Of a stretch of 43,431 nucleotides of DNA, positions 25,920 to 33,706 are shown piece by piece. Source of the stretch: Kiritimatiellia bacterium (GTDB lineage: Bacteria > Verrucomicrobiota > Kiritimatiellia > CAIQIC01 > JAGNIJ01); contig JAGNIJ010000041.1 in the NCBI GenBank assembly GCA_018001225.1, positions 1-43,431 on the forward strand. The letters run 5' to 3'. Numbering within the stretch: the first letter of the stretch is position 1; each line of letters begins with the position of its first letter. Position numbers and translations under genes: made by a program. Under the pieces are notes generated by a model. It was given only the letters and a program-made list of their open reading frames with translations. It was not told where the DNA came from and did no database searches.

Positions 25920-26855
25920 ATGCACGGTCAAAAGACAGATCAACGCCCGGCGCGAAAAGTCCGGGTGCTGATCAATCCGAAATCCGGCGGCTGGTGGTCC
26001 AGCCAGGCGATCCAGAAGGCGTTTGACGACCACTGGGATACCGCCGAGATCGACCTGGCCTACCAGTTCAGCCGCAGCGTGGAGGACGGTAAGACCAAGG
26101 CGCGCCGCGCGGTGGAGGAGGGGGCGGACACGATCCTCGTGGTCGGCGGCGACGGCATGGTCAACACGATCGGCGGGGTCCTCGTCGGCACGGGCACGGC
26201 GCTCGGGGTGATCCCGGTGGGCAGCGGCAACGGGTTCGCGCGGCATTTCGGCATTCCCCTCGACCCCGAAAAAGCCGTGCGCGCCCTGCGTTCGGCCCGG
26301 CGCCAAGCCATGGACGTGGGGCGGGCCAACGGGCGCTCATTTTTCGTGACGTGCAGCCTCGCGTGGGACGCGGCGTTGGTCCGCTCGTTCGAGAAGTTCC
26401 CGATGCGGGGCAGCCTACCGTACGTGCTGGCGGCGGCATACGAGTTCCTCGGTTACGAGCCCCAGCCGGTCTGCGTGCGCCTGGACGGAGAGGAACTATC
26501 GTGGTCCGATCCGCTGGTGTTCACCGTGGCCAACCTCACGCAGTACGGCGTAGGGGCCAAGATCGCGCCGCGCGCGGAGCCGGACGATGGCTGGCTGGAG
26601 CTCGTGGTCGTGGCACGGCAGGACGCGCCGCGCGTGCTGGCGGGGTTGCCCCGCCTGTTCAACGGGTCCTTCGACGGCCTGCCGGGCGTGGTGACCCGGC
26701 GGTTCAAACGGATGACCGTCGAAAGGGCCCGGCCCGCGCCGATCCAGGTTGACGGGGAACTCGTTGAGCCGGCGGACAATGTGCACATCGAGGTCGTGCA
26801 CAAGGCCCTGCGCGTGCTGGTCCCCGCGGAGACCCTGGACGGCGCGGAAACTTGA
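25920..26855 (+). CDS. Diacylglycerol/sphingosine-kinase-family lipid kinase
   Basis: A 311-residue member of the DagK/YegS family. The nucleotide-binding loop is VGGDGMVN (GGDG at 76-79), with the conserved GSGNGFARHF (from 101) behind it. The C-terminal beta-sandwich carries the substrate cleft and a VDGE motif. Relatives phosphorylate diacylglycerol or related lipids at the inner membrane, recycling phospholipid turnover products. The start shown has no clear ribosome site, and its upstream region is shared with cbpA. Confidence 0.88.
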   Translation: MHGQKTDQRPARKVRVLINPKSGGWWSSQAIQKAFDDHWDTAEIDLAYQFSRSVEDGKTKARRAVEEGADTILVVGGDGMVNTIGGVLVGTGTALGVIPVGSGNGFARHFGIPLDPEKAVRALRSARRQAMDVGRANGRSFFVTCSLAWDAALVRSFEKFPMRGSLPYVLAAAYEFLGYEPQPVCVRLDGEELSWSDPLVFTVANLTQYGVGAKIAPRAEPDDGWLELVVVARQDAPRVLAGLPRLFNGSFDGLPGVVTRRFKRMTVERARPAPIQVDGELVEPADNVHIEVVHKALRVLVPAETLDGAET

Positions 26856-26941
26856 TTTTCCCTGTACCGGGCCGGCCGGCCGCGGTATGCTCTCCATGGA
26901 GAGGGGACCCCACGGCGATTCGCGGAAAGGAGGATATCAAC

Positions 26942-27208
26942 GTGACGGTCATGAGCACCAAGCCGGTGAAGGAATGTCGCGGGTGTGCGTTGAACCTCGG
27001 GAAGCGATGCGCGATTTTTGAGCATCCCGTCGTGAAATGGAAAAAGAAGTGCGAGGGCTACAACAATCCGGCGTTGATCGCCCGCTACGAGCAGGCGCAG
27101 CATCCGGAGGGGGCTCGAGCCCGGAAGGCGGAGCGGAAGCAGCGCGCCACGCTCGCGCACACCGTCGTCCATAGCGACGGAGTCCACCCGCTGGGCCGCG
27201 TACGGTAG
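26942..27208 (+). CDS. Small four-cysteine protein of unknown function
   Basis: An 88-residue basic protein. Cys12, Cys15, Cys23 and Cys37 (C-x2-C-x7-C-x13-C, in CRGCALNLGKRC and KKKCEGY) could bind a metal such as zinc. The second half is Arg/Lys/Ala-rich and probably unstructured. The GTG at 26942 was chosen because a strong AAAGGAGG ends 8 bases upstream; an ATG three codons later is less well placed. aroD begins 5 bp after its stop, so the two are probably co-transcribed. The family is not recognised with certainty. RNA or protein binding is possible but unproven. Confidence 0.75.
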   Translation: MTVMSTKPVKECRGCALNLGKRCAIFEHPVVKWKKKCEGYNNPALIARYEQAQHPEGARARKAERKQRATLAHTVVHSDGVHPLGRVR

Positions 27209-27213
27209 CACGC

Positions 27214-27915
27214 ATGAGAGGTCTCCATATCGGCCCGTTGGCCATCGGCCGCATCCCGCGCATTGTCGGGACGGCCGTCTCGGCGAAAACCCTGGATGCC
27301 GCCGCCCGGATTGCTTGGCCGGCGTTCGATCTCCTGGAGATCCGGGCGGATCGGATGGATGCCGAATGGCAGCGCGGCGCGCGCCTCCTGCGGGAAGCCG
27401 GGATCCCGCTGCTTCTGACGGTGCGTTCCGCGCTGGAGGGCGGAAACTGGCGCGGCGCGGAGGCCAAACGCAAGCGGCTTTACCTGTCGAACCTGGGCGC
27501 CGTGGACGCGGTGGACGTGGAGATCCGCAGCCGGGCGATGAAGACCGTCGCGCGGGCGGCCCGAAGACGGGGCCGGCTGGTCATCGGGTCGTTTCACGAT
27601 TTCGACGGAACGCCGTCCATGGCCGTGTTGCGGCGGATCGTCTGGCGGGGGCGGGCAGCCGGCGCCCACGTCGTCAAGATCGCCACGCACCTGGGGAGCG
27701 AGGCCGACCTCGATCGGCTCCTTGACCTGCTGGCGGAATCGCGGGAACCCCTGTGCGTGCTCGGGATAGGCCCGCGCGGGGCGGCGGCCCGTGTCCGGCT
27801 GGCCCGCGCGGGATCGTGCCTGACCTACGGCTACGTCGACCGCCCCGCGGCGCCCGGCCAGCCGTCGTGCCGGGACCTGGCCCGGAAGCTGCGCCGCGCG
27901 CGCGTCACAGCTTGA
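27214..27915 (+). CDS. aroD: Type I 3-dehydroquinate dehydratase
   Basis: A 233-residue class I enzyme of the shikimate pathway, converting 3-dehydroquinate to 3-dehydroshikimate through a Schiff base. The barrel motifs are in order: LLEIRAD (40-46), LTVRS-x-EGG (68-77), SFHDFDGTP with catalytic His128, and VKIAT with Schiff-base Lys155. C-terminal TYGYVDRPAAPGQ closes the active site. It starts 5 bp after the small Cys4 protein gene. Its last 11 bases overlap the 3' end of the convergent dUTPase gene. Confidence 0.92.
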   Translation: MRGLHIGPLAIGRIPRIVGTAVSAKTLDAAARIAWPAFDLLEIRADRMDAEWQRGARLLREAGIPLLLTVRSALEGGNWRGAEAKRKRLYLSNLGAVDAVDVEIRSRAMKTVARAARRRGRLVIGSFHDFDGTPSMAVLRRIVWRGRAAGAHVVKIATHLGSEADLDRLLDLLAESREPLCVLGIGPRGAAARVRLARAGSCLTYGYVDRPAAPGQPSCRDLARKLRRARVTA

Positions 27916-28291
27916 CCGACTGGTTGTCCGCTTCGTTCTTCTCCGTGTAGCCCTTGTCCTGGCGCTGGAAGTTGACCTTGTTCTTCTGCAGGTAGAGGTT
28001 GTGCACGTCGCGGGCGGTGAGACCGAGAACCTCGGCGGCGGAGATGAGGAAGTGGAACAGGTCCACCACCTCCACGCGGGCGTTCTGGAGGTCGAACTTC
28101 TGGTACTTGGCCCACCATTTCCACGGCACGCAGTCGGTCAACTCGGCCAGTTCCTGTGTCATGGCCCGGCAGTAGTTCAAGAGCCACTGCTGGCGGCCCG
28201 CGTCGTCCAGCTTCGAACAATCCAAGCCGATCCGTTTGTTGAACGCGGCCTGCTTCTCGAACATCTCCTCCAACCAGTCTTTCTGCGGCAT
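27905..28291 (-). CDS. Dimeric all-alpha dUTPase
   Basis: A 128-residue member of the dimeric dUTP diphosphatase family (MazG-like fold, dUTPase_2), which hydrolyses dUTP to dUMP and keeps uracil out of DNA. The metal-binding motifs are QELAELTD (ExxE) and EVVDLFHFL (ExxD), followed by the conserved YLQKNKVNFQRQDKGY. The ATG at 28291 was chosen since AGGAG lies 7 bases upstream; a longer reading to 28450 has no support. It overlaps aroD tail to tail by 11 bp. Confidence 0.88.
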   Translation of the reverse strand: MPQKDWLEEMFEKQAAFNKRIGLDCSKLDDAGRQQWLLNYCRAMTQELAELTDCVPWKWWAKYQKFDLQNARVEVVDLFHFLISAAEVLGLTARDVHNLYLQKNKVNFQRQDKGYTEKNEADNQSVKL

Positions 28292-28547
28292 GGCCTGTCT
28301 CCTGTCAGGGGTCCGGCCGTCTCCCGTGAGAATTGGCCGATGGATATATCGGTGCAGTGAACCGTATGCCGGGGCGCCCTGCAAGCTTGCATTGGCCCTG
28401 CGGCACCGGATTCTCACATTCTCACCACTGCGGTGCGCCGTGCCATTCAATTGCTCTTTTTAACGGAAAACAACGGCTGGCCCTATTCATGCTGTAAGGT
28501 CCGTAGATGATGGCGACTGTACTAACCAAACAGAGGGAGATGAGATC
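28292..28547. other. Gene-free leader region between dUTPase and secreted-protein gene
   Basis: About 256 bp without a credible gene. It holds the upstream regions of two divergent genes: a TATATC minus-strand -10-like box near 28335, and on the plus side TTAACG (28460-28465) with TATTCA (28484-28489), 18 bp apart. Both are weak matches. The part from about 28440 to 28547 is AT-richer than its surroundings. Confidence 0.4.
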
Positions 28548-29339
28548 ATGAAACCGCTCGCCGTGGCTTGGAGTTTCCTGTTCATCGGGTCCGCCTTTCT
28601 GGTTCCCGCGCCGGTCCACGCACTAAGCGTCCCCGATTTTTCCGGAGTGGCTTACCTCGAAGCATACCTTTTCGATGCCGCCGACAATGCCCTCCTGGCT
28701 GGATACGGGCCGTTCGAATGGGCGGACGGGATGTGGCTGATTGACCGGGTCCCCCTGGGCCGCGAGCTGGTGCTACAGCTCGTGGCCTCCGACGAGCAGG
28801 GGCGGCCGTTGTTCGAGGGGGAGATGGAAGGCATCTGGTTGGACCCGGACGGCGACTTCATGGGGATCGGAATGGGGGTGATCATCATGATGAGGGGGGC
28901 CGAGGGTATCCGGGTCATCGCGGACCCGTACGCGGACTTCGGCGAAATGCTGCTTGAACCCGTCCCCGCCGCGCTGACGGTGGGCGTGGACATCAAGCCC
29001 GGGTCGGAAAGAAACCCCGTCAATCTGCGCGCGCACGGCGTGCTCGTGACCGCCGTGCTGGGGGCGGAAGACTTCGATGTGTCCCGGATCGACCTTTCCA
29101 CGCTAACTCTCGCCGGCCTGCCCGTGGAGAGGACAAGCAAAGAGGACGTGTCCGGACCGGGAGGCAAACGGGACGGGATGGCCGACCTGGTGACCTTCGT
29201 CAGAATCCCGGCGCTGGCCGCCGTGCTGGCCGACTTGCCGCGCGGGGATGTAGTGAAACTGGTTCTCGCCGGCGCCCTTGAGGATGGCACCCTCATCGAG
29301 GGGGGCGATACGGTGCAGATCCTGAAGCCGAAAAAATAA
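28548..29339 (+). CDS. Secreted protein with a C-terminal VDIKPGS module
   Basis: A 263-residue exported protein with a clear signal peptide (Lys, then hydrophobic AWSFLFIGSAFLV, cleavage probably after VHA at 26). The middle (about 30-140) is unrecognised. The C-terminal part (about 143-263) matches a module seen in many environmental secreted proteins: VDIKPGS-x3-PVNLRAHGVL, then FDVSRIDLSTL, EDVSGPGGKRDG...DLV, and ending DGTLIEGGDTVQI. Its function is unknown; it may be a beta-sandwich surface domain. A GGGAGATGAG ribosome site supports the ATG. Confidence 0.75.
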   Translation: MKPLAVAWSFLFIGSAFLVPAPVHALSVPDFSGVAYLEAYLFDAADNALLAGYGPFEWADGMWLIDRVPLGRELVLQLVASDEQGRPLFEGEMEGIWLDPDGDFMGIGMGVIIMMRGAEGIRVIADPYADFGEMLLEPVPAALTVGVDIKPGSERNPVNLRAHGVLVTAVLGAEDFDVSRIDLSTLTLAGLPVERTSKEDVSGPGGKRDGMADLVTFVRIPALAAVLADLPRGDVVKLVLAGALEDGTLIEGGDTVQILKPKK

Positions 29340-29421
29340 TCGCCGGGCCAGCTCACGCCAGGGTTCGTCGCCGATCAGGCCGGTGCATTCCGCGCCGGGG
29401 ATCGCGCGCCTTCCATTTCTA

Positions 29422-29450
29422 ATGCCATCCGGCTCATCTTGTGCTATGAG
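29422..29450 (+). promoter_or_regulatory. Possible promoter of trxB
   Basis: ATGCCA and TATGAG spaced 17 bp, ending 34 bp before the trxB ATG. Each box matches four of six consensus positions. Confidence 0.3.
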
Positions 29451-29484
29451 AAACAACACGGGTTGGCGTGAGGAGAGTCGGATT

Positions 29485-30411
29485 ATGGAAAATGTGATCA
29501 TCCTGGGCAGCGGGGCGGCGGGTCTGGCCGCCGCGATCTACACGGCGCGGGCCGACCTTGCCCCGCTGGTCATCGAGGGGCTGCAGCCGGGTGGACAGCT
29601 TACGACGACCACGGACGTGGAGAATTATCCCGGGTTTCCCGAGGGCATCGACGGCACGATGCTCATGGAAAACATGAAGGCGCAGGCGAAGCGATTCGGC
29701 GCGCGCGTGGGTTCCGGCACGGTCTCCGCCGTGGAGTTCCGCCAGCCGCCCTTCCGCGTAACCCTGGACGACGGCCAGGCCTTCGAGGCCCGCACCGTCA
29801 TCGTCGCCACCGGCGCCAGCGCCCGCTACCTGGGCCTGGAATCGGAGCAACAGCTCATGGGCCGCGGCGTCTCCGGCTGTGCGACCTGCGACGGGGCGCT
29901 CTACCGCAAGGTGCCCGTCGCCGTCGTGGGCGGCGGCGACACGGCCATGGAGGAGGCGACGTTCCTGACCCGCTTCGCCTCGCGCGTCTACCTGGTTCAC
30001 CGGCGGGACCAGTTCCGCGCCTCGAAGATCATGGCCGACCGTGTCCTGGCCAACGAAAAAATCGAGGTAGTCTGGAACTCCGTCGTGACCGAGGTGCTGG
30101 ATGTCCAAGCCAACGAGGTCACGGGCGTGCGGGTGAAGGACGTCAAGACCGGCGCGGAACGCGTGCTGGAGGTCAAGGCCATGTTCTCCGCGATCGGGCA
30201 CCAGCCCAACACGGAGGTCTTCAGGGGCCAACTGGACATGGATGACAAGGGCTACCTCGTGACCCGGAACACGCGGACGAACGTCGAGGGCGTCTTCGCC
30301 GCGGGCGACGTGCAGGACTCGGCCTACCGCCAGGCCGTCACGGCCGCGGGCAGCGGCTGCATGGCGGCGCTGGAAGCCCAGCGATACCTGGAAGAGAAAG
30401 GCGCAGGATGA
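29485..30411 (+). CDS. trxB: Thioredoxin reductase
   Basis: A 308-residue flavoprotein of the low-molecular-weight bacterial type. FAD binding is by GSGAAGLAAAIYTARA near the N-terminus, the redox disulphide is Cys132-Ala-Thr-Cys135, NADPH binding is by VGGGDTAMEEA, and the C-terminal FAD motif is FAAGDVQDSAYRQAVTAAGSGCMAA. It reduces thioredoxin with NADPH. The ATG at 29485 was chosen for its GGAG site. The stop overlaps the start of the ABC exporter gene by 4 bases (ATGA), so the two are translationally coupled. Confidence 0.95.
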   Translation: MENVIILGSGAAGLAAAIYTARADLAPLVIEGLQPGGQLTTTTDVENYPGFPEGIDGTMLMENMKAQAKRFGARVGSGTVSAVEFRQPPFRVTLDDGQAFEARTVIVATGASARYLGLESEQQLMGRGVSGCATCDGALYRKVPVAVVGGGDTAMEEATFLTRFASRVYLVHRRDQFRASKIMADRVLANEKIEVVWNSVVTEVLDVQANEVTGVRVKDVKTGAERVLEVKAMFSAIGHQPNTEVFRGQLDMDDKGYLVTRNTRTNVEGVFAAGDVQDSAYRQAVTAAGSGCMAALEAQRYLEEKGAG

Positions 30412-32174
30412 CCGATCCCTCCACGGGAGCAGGGCAGGACCGGAAGGAATGGGCCACCTTTGTCCGGCTCTTCCGGTACGCCCGCCCGTATGTGCTGCGG
30501 CTGCTGCTGGGCGCGGTCTGCGGCATCCTTTTCGCGGGTTCGATGGCCGGCATGCTGGTCGCGGCGAAGGAGGTCTTCGGCCGCATTTTCAACCCGGAGG
30601 AAATTTCCTGGGCGCGAACCCTGCTGTTCGTAGGCCTCCTGCCGCTGTTCGCGCTGGTCCGGGGCATCGGCCAGTTTGCCAGCACCTACTTCATCGAGTG
30701 GGTCGGCAACCGTGTGGTGATGGACCTGCGTGTGCGGGTCTTCAACCACCTGCAGGACCTGTCGCTGCTGTTCTTCACCCGGGCGCGCACCGGCGAGCTG
30801 ATCTCCCGCACGACGAACGACACCGCGATGATCGAGCGGGCGGTCTCCACGGTGCTGGCGGACCTGATCCGCGAGCCGTTCACGCTCGTCGCGATGGTGG
30901 GGTTCGTGTTCTGGCTCGACTGGAAGCTGGCCCTGATCAGCATGGTGTTGTTCCCGATCTGCATCATCCCCGTTGCGCTCTTCGGCCGCCGCGTGCGCCG
31001 CTTCTCCCGCGAGGGGCAGCAGCAGCTGGCGGACATGGTCTCCGTGCTCCAGGAAAACGCGGGCGGCGCGCGGGTGGTCCGGGCCTTCGGCCTCGAGGAG
31101 CTGGAGCGGGCGCGCTTCCTGAAGACCGCGCGGGGCGTGTTCAGCCGGCTGATGCGCGTGGTCCGCGCCCGGGCCTCGGTGGACCCGATCATCGTGTTCA
31201 TCTCCATGCTGGGCCTGGGGCTGGTGCTGGTATACGCCCGCTGGACGCGAATGGGCGTCGAGGATTTCTTCGCCTTCGCCGCGGCGCTCGTCGCCCTCTA
31301 CGATCCCGCCAAGAAGATCAGCCGCATGCACATCAGCATCCAGCAGAGCGCCGGCGCGGCCGACCGGATCTTCGAATTGCTGGACACGCCCATCAGCGTG
31401 CAGCCCGCCGCCCGCGCAGCGCCGTTCGAGGGGGGGGTGCAGTCAATCCGCTTCGAGGACGCCGCGTTCGCCTACGACAACGAACTGATCCTGCGAGGCA
31501 TCCGGCTGGACGTCTCGGCGGGCCAGCGCATCGCCATTGTCGGCGGCTCCGGCTCGGGCAAGACGACGCTGGTCGGGCTGATCCCGCGATTCTACGACGT
31601 GACCGCCGGGCGGATCCTGCTCAATGGGCGGGATCTCCGCGAGTACACGCTGGACAGCCTGCGGCGCCAGATCGGCATGGTGACGCAGGACACTTTCCTG
31701 TTCAACGAGACCGTGGCGCGGAACATCGCCTTCGGGAAACCCGAGGCGACCCGCGAGGAGATCGAGCAGGCCGCGCGGCGCGCGCACGCCCACGATTTCA
31801 TCCAGGAACTGCCCCGGGGTTACGACACGACGGTCGGCGAACGGGGCGTGCGGCTGTCCGGCGGCCAGTGCCAGCGGCTCGCCATCGCCCGGGCGATCGT
31901 GCGCAACCCGCCGATCCTGATCCTCGACGAGGCCACCAGCGCGCTGGACACCGAATCGGAGCGCCAGGTCCAGGCCGCGATCGAGGAGATCATGACCGGG
32001 CGTACGGTCTTCGCCATCGCGCACCGGCTCTCCACGATCATGCACGCCGACCGCATCGTCGTGCTGGATGGCGGCGTCATCGCCGAGGAAGGCACCCACC
32101 GGGAGCTGCTCGAGCGGGGCGGGCTCTACAAGCGGCTCTACGACCTGCAGTTCCAGGATACCCCCGCGGCCTGA
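30408..32174 (+). CDS. MsbA-like ABC exporter (fused membrane and ATPase domains)
   Basis: A 588-residue half-transporter working as a homodimer in the inner membrane. Six transmembrane helices (about 20-310) are followed by the ATPase: Walker A GGSGSGKTT, Q-loop VTQDTFLFNETV, signature LSGGQ, Walker B ILILDEATSALD and the switch His in AIAHRLST. The overall arrangement is that of MsbA, the lipid A-core flippase, but other lipid or peptide exporters look alike. The ATGA overlap with trxB suggests an operon. It is convergent with the oxidase gene 10 bp away. Confidence 0.88.
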   Translation: MTDPSTGAGQDRKEWATFVRLFRYARPYVLRLLLGAVCGILFAGSMAGMLVAAKEVFGRIFNPEEISWARTLLFVGLLPLFALVRGIGQFASTYFIEWVGNRVVMDLRVRVFNHLQDLSLLFFTRARTGELISRTTNDTAMIERAVSTVLADLIREPFTLVAMVGFVFWLDWKLALISMVLFPICIIPVALFGRRVRRFSREGQQQLADMVSVLQENAGGARVVRAFGLEELERARFLKTARGVFSRLMRVVRARASVDPIIVFISMLGLGLVLVYARWTRMGVEDFFAFAAALVALYDPAKKISRMHISIQQSAGAADRIFELLDTPISVQPAARAAPFEGGVQSIRFEDAAFAYDNELILRGIRLDVSAGQRIAIVGGSGSGKTTLVGLIPRFYDVTAGRILLNGRDLREYTLDSLRRQIGMVTQDTFLFNETVARNIAFGKPEATREEIEQAARRAHAHDFIQELPRGYDTTVGERGVRLSGGQCQRLAIARAIVRNPPILILDEATSALDTESERQVQAAIEEIMTGRTVFAIAHRLSTIMHADRIVVLDGGVIAEEGTHRELLERGGLYKRLYDLQFQDTPAA

Positions 32175-32184
32175 ACCGGACCGC

Positions 32185-32838
32185 CTACTCCGTCGCGTTC
32201 GGAACGGGGGGCCGGCCGCAGAAGACCAGGCTGTTGTTCATGTGCTCGCGCTCGTCGAGCCCGATCCGCCGGAACACATCGCCCCACGTTTCGCAGTTCC
32301 CGTGCTCGCGCACGATGGGATGGTCCACCTTCTCCTGGTCGAGCTCCGGGTGGTCCTGGACGAACCGCATGTACTCGTGCTCGGCGTGGTCCTCGAACTG
32401 GGCGTTCAGGTCGAAGGCGGCCTTGATGTTCACCAGGGACAGCAGGCGGCTGAAGAGCCGGTACTTGAAGGCCGCGACGCGGGGCAGAAAGTGATCCCAG
32501 AACCAGTTCTTCTGGAACCCGGTCTGTTTCATGCGCTCGTTGATCACCAGCAGGTGCCAGAACTCGTTGTCCTGCGCATCGCGGGCCCAGGCCGTGATCT
32601 TCCGGCCCTTTTCGACGCTTTCCCGGTCTTCGTAAAGGTGGGTCAGGCGGAGGTACTGGCGAATTTCCCAGGCCTGGTAGGGGATGCGCGCCAGGATTTC
32701 CAGCACCTGCACCTTGCGGAGGGTCAGGGCCTTCCCGTAGAAGAAATCCATGCCCCAGAACAGCAGCCGGGCCATCGTTTTGTATTCCATGCGGGGCCGG
32801 GCCAGCGTGGCTTCCTGCTCTTTTTTCAGGTCGATCAT
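32185..32838 (-). CDS. aox: Alternative oxidase (cyanide-insensitive diiron quinol oxidase)
   Basis: A 217-residue diiron carboxylate protein. All family iron ligands can be placed: Glu47 (VLEILARIP), Glu92 and His95 (NEFWH), Glu149 (FEDHAEHEY) and Glu196 and His199 (DEREH). Tyr156 corresponds to the catalytic tyrosine of the family. The spacing Glu-x2-His, Glu-x6-Tyr and Glu-x2-His is the same as in trypanosome and plant oxidases. The enzyme would sit on the inner face of the membrane, oxidise quinol and reduce oxygen to water without pumping protons. It is shorter at the N-terminus than mitochondrial forms, as bacterial ones are. It has its own promoter and a GAGGAG site. Confidence 0.85.
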   Translation of the reverse strand: MIDLKKEQEATLARPRMEYKTMARLLFWGMDFFYGKALTLRKVQVLEILARIPYQAWEIRQYLRLTHLYEDRESVEKGRKITAWARDAQDNEFWHLLVINERMKQTGFQKNWFWDHFLPRVAAFKYRLFSRLLSLVNIKAAFDLNAQFEDHAEHEYMRFVQDHPELDQEKVDHPIVREHGNCETWGDVFRRIGLDEREHMNNSLVFCGRPPVPNATE

Positions 32839-32868
32839 GAGAGGCTCCTCTATGCTTGCCTGCGCCGC

Positions 32869-32897
32869 ACTATACCGTACCCTCCTCCGCGCCGCAA
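32869..32897 (-). promoter_or_regulatory. Sigma70-type promoter of the alternative oxidase gene
   Basis: Minus-strand TTGCGG (32897-32892), a 17-bp spacer and TATAGT (32874-32869), 30 bp upstream of the ATG. The -10 box is the same as for rpmB and tkt. Confidence 0.7.
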
Positions 32898-32902
32898 GAT
32901 GC

Positions 32903-33460
32903 TCAACCTCGGCGCCCCCGGTACCGCCGGCGGATGTCCTGGATGTAGCGTCGCGTGGTGGGATAGGTGATGGCCTCGATAAAGGCCTCGGCGTCCGGGC
33001 CGCTCGCCCGCGACCAGCGCAGGGCGTTGGACCGGCCGGCGTTGTACTCGGCGAGGGCGAAGGGCACGGGGTCGGGCCGATCGCCCCAGCGCTTCAGGGC
33101 GCGGGCCAGGTACCAGGTGCCCGCCCGGATGTTGAGTCCCGGCTCGAAGAGGTCGAGGATGCCGAACAGGCCGTCGTGGTGCTCGGCCGCCCATTCCCGC
33201 GCCGCGGCCGGCGTGACCTGCATCAGGCCGATCTCGCCGGCCGGGCCCACGCACTCCTCCCGGAACCGGCTCTCGACCCAGATCACGGCGGAGATCAGGC
33301 GCGGGTCCACGCCGTAGTCGCGGCCGGCCTCGAGGATCAGCGCGTCGAACCGATGCAGACGCCGGAGATAGAGCAGTGCCGCGAGGCTGACCAAGGACAC
33401 GGCGAGAACGAGATTGGCGTACAGAACGCGGACGGCCAGTTCTCGCGAGACGCGGCCCAT
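32903..33460 (-). CDS. Membrane-anchored lytic transglycosylase (SLT family)
   Basis: A 185-residue protein: a short cytoplasmic tail, one signal-anchor helix (about 13-31), then a lysozyme-like SLT domain. The catalytic Glu63 is in VIWVESRF, followed by GEIGLMQVTP, NIRAGTWYLA and ALAEYNAG, the family motif order. It cleaves peptidoglycan to 1,6-anhydro products in the periplasm. Closest in form to MltE/Slt-type housekeeping enzymes. The ATG at 33460 was preferred to an upstream GTG, which would place the start inside the tRNA gene. Confidence 0.9.
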   Translation of the reverse strand: MGRVSRELAVRVLYANLVLAVSLVSLAALLYLRRLHRFDALILEAGRDYGVDPRLISAVIWVESRFREECVGPAGEIGLMQVTPAAAREWAAEHHDGLFGILDLFEPGLNIRAGTWYLARALKRWGDRPDPVPFALAEYNAGRSNALRWSRASGPDAEAFIEAITYPTTRRYIQDIRRRYRGRRG

Positions 33461-33525
33461 GGCTGCCACCCTAGGACATTTCCGGCCCGGCGTCCATCCC
33501 GGCCTCGCGCCGGAAGGTCCGGCGA

Positions 33526-33554
33526 TTGACCCGCGCGGCGGCTCCTGATAAAAC
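33526..33554 (+). promoter_or_regulatory. Promoter of tRNA-Arg
   Basis: TTGACC (33526-33531), a 17-bp spacer and TAAAAC (33549-33554), ending 10 bp before the tRNA gene. Confidence 0.5.
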
Positions 33555-33564
33555 CCTAGGCCGT

Positions 33565-33641
33565 GCACCCGTAGCTCAATTGGACAGAGCACCAGACTTC
33601 GGATCTGGGGGTTGGGGGTTCAAATCCCTCCGGGTGTGCCA
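33565..33641 (+). tRNA. tRNA-Arg (anticodon TCG)
   Basis: A 77-base cloverleaf. The acceptor stem GCACCCG pairs with CGGGTGT (first pair G-T), the D arm is GCTCAATTGGACAGAGC, the anticodon stem is CCAGA/TCTGG with loop CTTCGGA, so the anticodon is TCG and it reads CGA-type Arg codons. The T arm contains GGTTCAAATCC. The 3' CCA is encoded. It lies between a divergent transglycosylase gene and an outer-membrane-type protein gene. Confidence 0.96.
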
Positions 33642-33706
33642 GGCCGGCTCGAACGGAACGGTCGCGGCGGTTGTCTGTTGGTGTGGACACAGGAACGGGA
33701 CCTATT

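Noticed and set aside
26852..26891. TTGATT and TATGCT as a promoter for the Cys4 gene
   Set aside because: The boxes are 28 bp apart, too far for a sigma70 promoter, and no better -35 box at 17 bp is convincing.
33461..33592. Upstream GTG start for the lytic transglycosylase
   Set aside because: It would extend the protein into the tRNA gene and place 44 residues before an otherwise typical signal anchor.
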